DNA of 64,000 bases, taken from Streptomyces sp. CB02400. Lineage in GTDB: Bacteria; Actinomycetota; Actinomycetes; Streptomycetales; Streptomycetaceae. Below the pieces are notes generated by a model. That model was not told the DNA's origin, did no database searches, and saw only the letters and a program-made list of their open reading frames with translations. The translations under genes were made by a program, and so were the position numbers. Positions 50,350-57,237 of the stretch are shown in pieces (within the stretch, counting starts at the first letter, position 1; each line of letters starts with the position of its first letter). The stretch lies in the NCBI RefSeq assembly GCF_001905725.1, contig NZ_LIWB01000016.1, forward strand, positions 124,001-188,000, given 5' to 3'.

Positions 50350-51392
50350 CCCCCGCCCTGGCCCTGGCCCCCGACACCCGGGACGCGTGGGCCCTGCTGC
50401 GGCGGTACCGGCAGCTCACCGGTCCGCGACTCCGGCACGCCGTGGAGCAGTTGACGGAACCGGTGCGGACCATCGCCCGGTACCACTTCGGCTGGTGCGA
50501 CGAGAACGGCACCCCCACGCAGGACGGGTGGGGCAAAGGCGTGCGCGGCGCTCTGGTCCTGGCCAGCGCCCAGGCGGTGGGCGGCCCGGCCGACCAGGCG
50601 CTGAGCGGCGCCGCGGCGGTGGAACTCGTGCACAACTTCTCGTTGCTGCACGACGACCTGATGGACCGTGACCGCGTCCGGCGCGGCCGCCCCACGGCCT
50701 GGAGCGTCTTCGGCGAGGCTCGGGCCGTACTGGCCGGTGACGCACTCCTGGCCCTCGCGCTGAACACCCTGGCCTGCGCACCACCGCCCCCCGCGAGTGC
50801 CACCGCGACGCAGGAACTGTGCCGGGCCCTGCTGGAACTGGTCGCCGGCCAGGGCTCCGACCTGGCGTTCGAGAGCCGGTCGGAGGTCGGCCTGGAGGAC
50901 TGTCTGACGATGGCGGCGGGAAAGACCGCGTCACTTCTGTCCGCCGCCTGTGCGCTCGGCGTGCTGTCCGCGGACGGCACGCCGCACCAGGTGAGCGCGC
51001 TCCGGTCGTTCGGACACCACGTGGGCATGGTCTTCCAGCTCGTCGACGACCTGCTGGGGATCTGGGGAGACAGCGGCGCGACCGGCAAGGTGACCGGCGG
51101 GGATCTGAGGCGGCGCAAGAAGTCCCTGCCGGTGGTCGCGGCGCTCGACAGCGGCAGCGAACCGGGGCACCGCCTCGCCGAGCTCTACGGCCTGCCCCGG
51201 CCGCTGGACGACGCCGACATCACCCGCGCCGCCCGGCTGGTCGAGGAAGCGGGCGGCCGGCGATGGGCCGAGCGGGAGGCCGTACGGCACTGGGAGCAGG
51301 CGCGAGAGGAGCTCTCCCGGGCCGGCCTCGAGCCGGAAGCGACACGCGGGCTGCTCGCTCTGGCCCGGCTGATCACCCACCGCGACCGCTGA
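50346..51392 (+). CDS. Polyprenyl diphosphate synthase (trans, short chain)
   Basis: 348 aa, GTG at 50346 overlapping the terpene synthase stop. First Asp-rich motif LLHDDLMDRD, second VDDLLGIWGD, with KS/GKxT-type lysine regions (GWGKGVRGAL, MAAGKTASLL, GDLRRRKKSLPVV) as in bacterial farnesyl/geranylgeranyl diphosphate synthases. The residues before the first motif (NFSLLHDD) include Phe at the fifth position upstream, which fits a C15 or C20 product. It condenses DMAPP/GPP with IPP and supplies the adjacent terpene synthase. No IPP pathway gene is present in the window. Confidence 0.92.
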   Translation: MTPALALAPDTRDAWALLRRYRQLTGPRLRHAVEQLTEPVRTIARYHFGWCDENGTPTQDGWGKGVRGALVLASAQAVGGPADQALSGAAAVELVHNFSLLHDDLMDRDRVRRGRPTAWSVFGEARAVLAGDALLALALNTLACAPPPPASATATQELCRALLELVAGQGSDLAFESRSEVGLEDCLTMAAGKTASLLSAACALGVLSADGTPHQVSALRSFGHHVGMVFQLVDDLLGIWGDSGATGKVTGGDLRRRKKSLPVVAALDSGSEPGHRLAELYGLPRPLDDADITRAARLVEEAGGRRWAEREAVRHWEQAREELSRAGLEPEATRGLLALARLITHRDR

Positions 51393-51426
51393 CGGACAGC
51401 CACGAAGAAGGGGGAGGCCCGAGCAC

Positions 51427-53034
51427 ATGAGCCTTACTGTGGGGAACGACGACCGAAGTCCCGGTTCGCTCCTGCGGCCGGTCCGCACTCGGAGCGGGGG
51501 CGGTGACGGCACCGGCGTCCCGGCACCGCCGCCCCGCCCCGAGAAGCCGTTGCGGGCCGCTGCCGAAGCCGGCGCGACGCACTCGGAGCCGGACCTCACG
51601 CCCACTGCCGAAGCCGGCGCGACGCACTCGGGGCCGGACCTCACGTCCGCTACCGAAACCGAAACAACACCCTCGGAGCCGGACCTCACGTCCGCTACCG
51701 AAACCGAAACAACACCCTCGGAGCCGGACCTCGCCTCCGGTGCCGGAGCCGGTGCGACGCCCTCGGGGCCGGATCTCGCGTCCGCCGCCGGAGCCGGTGC
51801 GCCGCGGCGGTTCATCCTGCCCGTCGCCGCCGAGACCGGCGAGGCACTGCGCCGGGCCGTCCACGACCTGGCCGGGCAGGCCCACCCCGGCGGGGTACGT
51901 CCCGGGCGGATCGCCGCGCACGGCACGGGCACGCACCGCGTCGTCGCCACCGCGGACCGCCCGGACCGGCTGCGCGACGAACTCCTCGCACGGCTGGACC
52001 ACGGGACCGCGCGCCGCACCGGTGAACGCCCCGCGCTGGCCTTCCTGTTCTCGGGCGGCGGGCCGCAGTGGATCGGCACCGGCCGCGCCCTGCTGGCCGA
52101 ACCCGCCTTCCGAGCCACCCTGGACGAGTGCGACCGTGCCGTGCGTGCCGTCACCGGCTGGTCCGTCGTCGAGACGCTCCTCGCCGACGACGGCCGGACC
52201 CTCGTGCCCACGGACGTCCTCCAGCCGGTCCTGTTCTCCGTGCAGACCGCCCTGGCCCGCACCCTGCACGCGTGGGGCCTGCGGAGCGATCTCGTGCTCG
52301 GGGCGAGCATCGGGGATGTCGCCGCGGTGGTCGCCGCCGGGGCGCTGCCGCTGGAGGAGGGGGCGCGGCTCATCGCCACCTGGTCCCGGCTCGTGGCCGA
52401 ACGCGCTTCGGGGCACGGCACCCTGATCGTCTGTGACATGCCGCGGGAGGACGCCGGACGTCTCAGTGCGGCTAGCGGCGGGCAGCTCTTCGTCGCGAGC
52501 CATCTCGCTCCCGGCCAGGTCTGCCTCTCCGGGACCCCGGACGGTGTCACCGAGGCCGAACGCGAGCTGTCCGCCCGAGGGATCCGAACGTTGCGCACGC
52601 CCATCGACTACGCCGGGCACAGCTCCCTGCTGGCCGGTATCGCCCCCGAACTCGTGCGCAGGATCGGTACGTTGCGCACCCGCCGTACCGCCGTCCCGTA
52701 CTGGTCGACGGTCACCGGCGGTTTCGTCGACGGTGCCGCGCTCGACGCGGCGTACTGGGTGCGCAACATGTGCGAACCCACCCTGCTGGAAGAGGGGGTC
52801 CGCCACCTCGCGGGCCGACGTGCGCTGCGCATCGTCGAGATCTCCCCGCACCCGGTCGCCATGTACTCCGTCCAGCAGACGCTGACGGCCCTCGAGGACA
52901 CCCGCTCCGCGGTCCTCGCCGCGTCCCACCGGGACCTGCCACCACGCCACGGCCTGGAGGACCTCGCGGCCCGGCTGTGGTGCGAAGGGTTCGAGGTGGA
53001 CTGGAGCGCCGTGGGCGCCGTGGGCGCCGTGTGA
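51427..53034 (+). CDS. Stand-alone acyltransferase with tandem-repeat N-terminus
   Basis: 535 aa. Residues 1-130 are low-complexity, with a 15-residue repeat (AEAGATHSEPDLTPT-like) five and a half times. The rest is a PKS-type AT: FLFSGGGPQWIGTGRALLAEPAF, the nucleophile loop LVLGASIGDVAAVVAAGAL (Ala replaces the His of GHSxGE, Ser kept, Asp for Glu), IDYAGHSSLLAG (catalytic His; YAGH in the specificity position) and VEISPHPVAM. It follows the polyprenyl synthase by 34 bases with a GGGGGAGG ribosome-binding site, so it is probably the last gene of the terpenoid operon. Possible roles are priming the loading-module-free PKS, or acylating the terpenoid. The strand is followed by a strong terminator. 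Confidence 0.85.
   Translation: MSLTVGNDDRSPGSLLRPVRTRSGGGDGTGVPAPPPRPEKPLRAAAEAGATHSEPDLTPTAEAGATHSGPDLTSATETETTPSEPDLTSATETETTPSEPDLASGAGAGATPSGPDLASAAGAGAPRRFILPVAAETGEALRRAVHDLAGQAHPGGVRPGRIAAHGTGTHRVVATADRPDRLRDELLARLDHGTARRTGERPALAFLFSGGGPQWIGTGRALLAEPAFRATLDECDRAVRAVTGWSVVETLLADDGRTLVPTDVLQPVLFSVQTALARTLHAWGLRSDLVLGASIGDVAAVVAAGALPLEEGARLIATWSRLVAERASGHGTLIVCDMPREDAGRLSAASGGQLFVASHLAPGQVCLSGTPDGVTEAERELSARGIRTLRTPIDYAGHSSLLAGIAPELVRRIGTLRTRRTAVPYWSTVTGGFVDGAALDAAYWVRNMCEPTLLEEGVRHLAGRRALRIVEISPHPVAMYSVQQTLTALEDTRSAVLAASHRDLPPRHGLEDLAARLWCEGFEVDWSAVGAVGAV
51562..51801 (+). repeat. 45-bp tandem repeat inside the acyltransferase gene
   Basis: Units start at 51562, 51607, 51652, 51697 and 51742, with a partial sixth at 51787. 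Units 3 and 4 are almost identical, units 1 and 2 differ at few positions. The repeat is in frame (15 codons), so expansion or loss keeps the protein readable. Confidence 0.9.
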
Positions 53035-53052
53035 CGGCGGCCGGCCGCGGCC

Positions 53053-53090
53053 CCGGCCCGGTGGGAAGGCCGTCGGGCCTTCCCACCGGG
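53053..53090. terminator. Bidirectional terminator between acyltransferase and lanM
   Basis: Perfect 17-bp inverted repeat (53053-53069 and 53074-53090) with a 4-base loop, between two convergent genes; it ends three bases before the lanM stop codon. Confidence 0.88.
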
Positions 53091-53093
53091 CCG

Positions 53094-56000
53094 TCAGGCC
53101 TTCCCCCGCGCCGGCGGGTGCAGCAGCAGCACGGAGGGCACCTCGTCCGGGCAGGCGAACCGCAGCAACTGATGTCCCACGCCCGAGAGTCCGGTCAGCA
53201 GGCCGGGTGTCTCCGCCCTGGTGGGCGAACCGCACACCCAGTCCGATTCCGCGGCGGCGTCGAGCTTCTCCCCGAGCAGCCGCATCAGCCGGCCCGGCTC
53301 GGACCGGCCGTCGCGCTCGGCGAGCAGCACGAGTTCGAGGTTGCCGAGGTCGCCGTGGCACATGCTGTCGCTGCCGCGGCCGGTGAGCCGGTGCGCTCCG
53401 GCGTCCGGACCGCGGTCGCCGGGCCGCAGCGCCGCCAGGGCGTCCGCGGCCAGGTGCCGCTCCAGCCCGGCCGTCGCGGGCCGGCCGATCAGATCGAGCC
53501 GGGACATGCCGATCCCCGCCGCCCCGTGGCACCACAGGGAGCGGAAGGGGGAGGGGGCCTCGGCCCGGAAGTCGGGCCAGTTGCCCGCCTCGGGGTCGAA
53601 CGCCTCCGTCTCGTACGCCAGTCCCCCCGCCACCGCCTCGGCGCAGCCCTCGTCGGGTGCGACGACGGCCAGCCGGGCCAGGGCGGTGACGATGCCCGCC
53701 ACACCGTGGGCGAACCCGGTGAGCGGCCGGGCACTGTCGATGTGGTGGTGCTCCCATGCCAGACCTCGCCCGGTGCCGTCGGGGACGGCGCCGGTGACCA
53801 GGTGCCGGGCGGTACGGCGGGCGAGGGCCGCGGCGCGTCCGTCGGGGTCCTGCCCCGCGTCGACCAGGGCGAGCAGGGCCAGTGCGCAGCCGGCCGAGCC
53901 GGCCACGACGTCGTACGCCTTGGTGCCGTCCAGGGCGTGCTCCGCGACGGACAGCACCGGCTCGCGCACGGCGGCCAGATGCGGTGTGCCGCCGAGCAGC
54001 CGGTCGAGGTGGGCCAGGAAGTACAGGGGCCCCATCCAGGTGCCGAACGCCCCGATGTCCTCCTGCCCGCCGGCACCGGCACCCCCGTGGGCCGCGGCGC
54101 TCGCGCGGACGCGGCGGACCACTTCGTCGGCGACGTCCAGCGCCAGCGAGGTGAAGCGCGGGTGGCCGCTGATCCGGCCCAGCCGGGCGAGGAAGAGACC
54201 GATGCCGGACAGCCCCGAGTAGAGGTCCGCGTCGAGCGGGGCGAGGTCCCAGACGCCGTACGCCACGGGCTGGGGCGCGATCCAGCCGACCCGGCCCTCC
54301 CTGACGGTGGCCAGGCGCCGTACCCGGTCGCCGATCCCGGTGGCGGCTGCGACGAGTTCGGCGGGGTCGGCGGTACGGGCGCGCGCCCGGCGGGGAGGGA
54401 CGGCCGAGGACGGCGGTTCCTCCAGCAGGCTGACGTCCACACCGCCGACGAACGATCCGGCGATGATCCGCTCCTGGAGCTCCCGGTCCCCGGGGCCCAT
54501 GGCCTCGATGCGGCGGCGCACCGCGGCGAGCGCGGGTTCGTCGAAGAAGCCGGGCACGCTCCGTCCGTCGTCGAGGAGGAGGTCGCGCGCTCCGGGCAGC
54601 GCCTCGAACAGCGGGATGTCCCCGCGCAGCACCGCGTCCATCTCGGCGCGCACGACGGCTTCCCCCGCCGGGCCGGCGTACCGCCCGCCGCACAGCCGGG
54701 CCGTGCTGCACTCCCGGTCCAGCGCGTCGCGCAGGAAGTCCGGGTGCATGCTCTCGGTGAGCACCTTGCCGTAGACGAAGCTCGGCCTGGGCAGGAAGCG
54801 CACCGGAGTGCCGGCGAAGCCCTCCAGCAGGCCGTCGGGGGCGAGGAGTTCGGGGCGCCGGGCGCTGATCCAGTCGTAGCCGAAGCGGAATCCGGCCAGC
54901 ACGTCGGCGAGGTGGTCGGCGGGCCGGGCGGGCGTACCGTCCGGCAGCCGCGGCCGGTTCTGCGAGCCGGGCGTGCGCACGTGCTCCCACACGATGTGCA
55001 CCTCGTCGGTCCCCGGGTTCTTCTCGACGGGTACCGGGGTGACGGACAGCTGGCCGGCCGCGCCGTCGAGCCCGCTGTAGTCGCCGACGGGTGTCCCGGC
55101 CGGGGCCCCCTCCAGCACCACCTTGGTGGGCAGCAGCGAGGTGGCCCGCACCGACTCGCGCAGGACGGCCAGGGCCGGCTCCTCCTGGAGGTCGCCCGCG
55201 CCGGTGGGTGACGTCTTGTGCGGGGCGCGGGGGTGCAGCAGCGCCTCGAGGTCGACGAGCACCGGGTGCTCTCCGACGGCCATGATGTTCTCGTGGTGGA
55301 AGTCGGTGCCGCGCAGGGCGTGCACCAGGGCCAGCAGCGCGCCGGTGCGCCAGTAGAAGCGGGCCACGTCCCGGGCCTCGCCGCAGGGCCGTGCCGTCAC
55401 GCACTCCGCCCAGCCGTGGTCCTGCCGGGTCAGTGTGCGCGGGGTGCGCAGGGCGTGCGGGCTGTCCTGGTTGAAGCGGTGCAGCAGCCTGCCGAACTGC
55501 TCGTCCACGGCGAGCGGGCGCGGCTTGTAGAACACCGGGGGCGCGTCGCGGAAGTCGACGCGGCACACCGAGCTGCCCCGGCGGTGGACGTCGCCCTGGC
55601 CGAAACCGACCGCTGCCACGCCGCCCGGCCTGACGCCGCGGAGCAGGTCGTCGCAGAGCGCGTCGAGGTCGTCGCGCAGGTGCCGGGCGAGGCGCGTGCG
55701 GTCCGCCACCCAGTCGTCGAGCAGTTCGGTCACGCACCGGGCCAGGACCGGGTACCGCGTCCACAGGCGGTGCTGTTCACCGGGTTCGGTCAGGGAGTCG
55801 ACGAAGAGCCGGTAGCGCTCCGTGGCGGTCGCCCCGGACGCCAGCCGGCCCTGGACGCGGGCCAGGTTGATCTCCAGGATCATGGTGGGCTTCAGCACCA
55901 CGGCCAGCCGGGTGACCGGCACGCTCGCCGCCAGGGCTGCGGCGAGGCCGTCCAGTTCCGCGGGGAACGGGCCGAGATCGCGCAGGGCGCCGCGCAGCCG

Positions 56001-56402
56001 GTCCTGGGCCTGCCGTACGAGGGGACCGGCGACGCGCAGCAGGCCGGGCAGGGGCTGCGTGTCCGGCCGGTCGGGTCCGGGGCGGGCCGAGCGCACCCGG
56101 TCCGCCCAGCCCGGGGGGCCGGGCAGGCGGGCGGCGAGTGCCTCGGGGTCCTCGCCGAGCAGCCGGTGCAGCGCCGGGGCCGTCACGGCGACCGCGCGCA
56201 GTCCGGCGGTGAAGTGTTCCTCCGGTCCCCTGAAGGGCGCCAGGGCGCGCCATCGGGCGAGCCGGGCCGTCGCCCGTTGCGGGTCGGGCGGGTCGGCGGG
56301 CGCGGAGGGGGCGGCGAGGCGTTCCCGTGCGTAGCAGGCCGCGGCCCAGAAGCCGGGAGGAAGGGAGTCCGGGTGTCCGCCGGGCGGGCTGCTGAACGGC
56401 AT
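53094..56402 (-). CDS. lanM: Class II lanthipeptide synthetase LanM
   Basis: 1,102 aa from the ATG at 56402 (MPFSSPPGGHPDSLPPGFW), with AAAGGA upstream. The N-terminal dehydratase (DUF4135, about residues 180-600) shows GDVHRRGSSVCRVDF, VFYKPRPLAVDEQF, and the kinase-like TDFHHENIM and LVDLEALLHP pairs used to phosphorylate Ser/Thr. The C-terminal LanC-like cyclase (about 700-1100) has WCHGAAGIGMSR and MCHGDLGN, which supply the zinc ligands (Cys, Cys-His), so both catalytic halves look intact. It dehydrates Ser/Thr and forms lanthionine rings on the precursor encoded 225 bases upstream. No LanT transporter-protease, LanP or immunity gene is found in the window, so leader removal must rely on another protease. 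Confidence 0.95.
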   Translation of the reverse strand: MPFSSPPGGHPDSLPPGFWAAACYARERLAAPSAPADPPDPQRATARLARWRALAPFRGPEEHFTAGLRAVAVTAPALHRLLGEDPEALAARLPGPPGWADRVRSARPGPDRPDTQPLPGLLRVAGPLVRQAQDRLRGALRDLGPFPAELDGLAAALAASVPVTRLAVVLKPTMILEINLARVQGRLASGATATERYRLFVDSLTEPGEQHRLWTRYPVLARCVTELLDDWVADRTRLARHLRDDLDALCDDLLRGVRPGGVAAVGFGQGDVHRRGSSVCRVDFRDAPPVFYKPRPLAVDEQFGRLLHRFNQDSPHALRTPRTLTRQDHGWAECVTARPCGEARDVARFYWRTGALLALVHALRGTDFHHENIMAVGEHPVLVDLEALLHPRAPHKTSPTGAGDLQEEPALAVLRESVRATSLLPTKVVLEGAPAGTPVGDYSGLDGAAGQLSVTPVPVEKNPGTDEVHIVWEHVRTPGSQNRPRLPDGTPARPADHLADVLAGFRFGYDWISARRPELLAPDGLLEGFAGTPVRFLPRPSFVYGKVLTESMHPDFLRDALDRECSTARLCGGRYAGPAGEAVVRAEMDAVLRGDIPLFEALPGARDLLLDDGRSVPGFFDEPALAAVRRRIEAMGPGDRELQERIIAGSFVGGVDVSLLEEPPSSAVPPRRARARTADPAELVAAATGIGDRVRRLATVREGRVGWIAPQPVAYGVWDLAPLDADLYSGLSGIGLFLARLGRISGHPRFTSLALDVADEVVRRVRASAAAHGGAGAGGQEDIGAFGTWMGPLYFLAHLDRLLGGTPHLAAVREPVLSVAEHALDGTKAYDVVAGSAGCALALLALVDAGQDPDGRAAALARRTARHLVTGAVPDGTGRGLAWEHHHIDSARPLTGFAHGVAGIVTALARLAVVAPDEGCAEAVAGGLAYETEAFDPEAGNWPDFRAEAPSPFRSLWCHGAAGIGMSRLDLIGRPATAGLERHLAADALAALRPGDRGPDAGAHRLTGRGSDSMCHGDLGNLELVLLAERDGRSEPGRLMRLLGEKLDAAAESDWVCGSPTRAETPGLLTGLSGVGHQLLRFACPDEVPSVLLLHPPARGKA

Positions 56403-56483
56403 GGGAAGTCCTTTCCGACCGGGTGGGTCCGCCGCGTTCGCGGGTCCGCGCCGGGAGGTCCGGGCGCGGCGGGCCGGGGCCAG

Positions 56484-56558
56484 CCGGGGCACGGAGATCC
56501 GAGACCGGCCGGGGCACGGAGATCCGAGACCGGCCTGGGCGCGGGGATTCGGTGCCGG
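56484..56558 (-). repeat. 25-bp tandem repeat between lanA and lanM
   Basis: Two identical units (56484-56508 and 56509-56533) and a third, degenerate one (56534-56558) fill the leader of lanM. They start directly after the hairpin at 56565-56598 in the transcribed direction. No coding role is apparent. Confidence 0.8.
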
Positions 56559-56564
56559 ATGGCG

Positions 56565-56598
56565 CGTGGGGCGGCCGCGGTCGCGCGGCCACCCCACG
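56565..56598 (-). terminator. Attenuating hairpin after the lanthipeptide precursor gene
   Basis: Arms 56565-56579 and 56584-56598 pair over 15 bases with a 4-base loop; the single mismatch on the plus strand becomes a G-U pair in minus-strand RNA, so the hairpin is best in the lanA direction. It lies 30 bases beyond the lanA stop. Such partial terminators commonly keep precursor mRNA in excess over synthetase mRNA. Confidence 0.7.
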
Positions 56599-56627
56599 AC
56601 CGCTGCGGCGGTGAGCCGCCCGGGGTG

Positions 56628-56795
56628 TCAGCCGCAGCAGTTGAAGAACGGCTGCGTGGAGAGGGTGGAGGCGGCCACGGAGTCGCCCGTGGGGAGGTCG
56701 GCGGTGAGGTCCACCGCGCCCGCGGGGTGCCCCGGAGTGGCCGTGAGGCCCTCCTGCTGCATGGCGTCCTTCCAGACAGTCGTGGTGATGTCCAT
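56628..56795 (-). CDS. lanA: Lanthipeptide precursor LanA, mersacidin-type leader
   Basis: 55 aa from the ATG at 56795 with GAAGGGGA upstream. The leader has VWKD at residues 7-10 and GHPAG at 22-26, the two landmarks of mersacidin/actagardine-type leaders (SWKD...HPAG). The C-terminal part after about residue 37 reads DSVAASTLSTQPFFNCCG: five Ser/Thr and only two Cys, adjacent, next to a C-terminal Gly. There is no Gly-Gly or Gly-Ala cleavage site; a Thr-Gly at 36-37 is the nearest match. Two overlapping (methyl)lanthionine rings with several leftover dehydro residues are possible. Immediately upstream of lanM on the same strand. The in-frame upstream extension does not look coding. Confidence 0.88.
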   Translation of the reverse strand: MDITTTVWKDAMQQEGLTATPGHPAGAVDLTADLPTGDSVAASTLSTQPFFNCCG

Positions 56796-56937
56796 CGAAT
56801 CCCCTTCGGTAGGTCGGTATGTGCGGCGCGGTGGCCGGTCCGTGGCCGGCTGCCGCGGAAACACTGGGACGGTAGGCCGCGCCGGTGGAGTTCCGGTCGA
56901 AAGCTCCTCGGCGCCGAGTCGCACCGCGGAGAAACGA

Positions 56938-56977
56938 CGACGCCGTGCCCCGATGCGGAGATCGGGGCACGGCGTCG
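56938..56977 (-). terminator. Terminator after the DUF5302 gene
   Basis: Perfect 17-bp inverted repeat (56938-56954 and 56961-56977) with a 6-base loop, 29 bases beyond the DUF5302 stop codon, separating it from lanA. Confidence 0.8.
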
Positions 56978-57005
56978 GTGCGCCATGCGCGGCGGCCGGG
57001 GGCCG

Positions 57006-57194
57006 TCAGCCGGTCTTGCGCCTGAAGAACCTCTTCTGACCGGCGTTGCCACTCATGTTCTTGACCTTCAGCCGGCCCTCTTCGTGAGCCGCGCGCGCCT
57101 GTGAGGTGCGCGCCTTCTTCTCGAGGGCTTCCTTGAAACGGCGCTTCGCCGCCTCCTCCTCCTCGGCGTGGTTCGCGGGGGGCGTGTCAGCCAT
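57006..57194 (-). CDS. DUF5302 domain-containing small protein
   Basis: 62 aa, highly charged and helical (EEEEAAKRRFKEALEKKARTSQARAAHEEGRLK), ending in the family's conserved C-terminal GQKRFFRRKTG. DUF5302 proteins are small, widespread in Streptomyces and of unknown function; the basic tail suggests nucleic-acid binding. A GGAGGCAG ribosome-binding site precedes the ATG. Flanked by its own terminator, it is probably a house gene unrelated to the two neighbouring clusters. Confidence 0.85.
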   Translation of the reverse strand: MADTPPANHAEEEEAAKRRFKEALEKKARTSQARAAHEEGRLKVKNMSGNAGQKRFFRRKTG

Positions 57195-57237
57195 GGCTGC
57201 CTCCTGGAGTTCGACGGCAAATCCCGTACCCAGGGCA

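Noticed and set aside
51562..51801. Regular 45-bp repeats considered as a CRISPR array
   Set aside because: Units are contiguous with no spacers and lie in frame inside a coding sequence.
51373..55764. Minus-strand open frame of 1,463 codons across the acyltransferase and lanM
   Set aside because: Wrong frame for lanM and antisense to the acyltransferase; the Arg/Pro/Gly-rich translation shows no domains, while the lanM frame has complete dehydratase and cyclase motifs.
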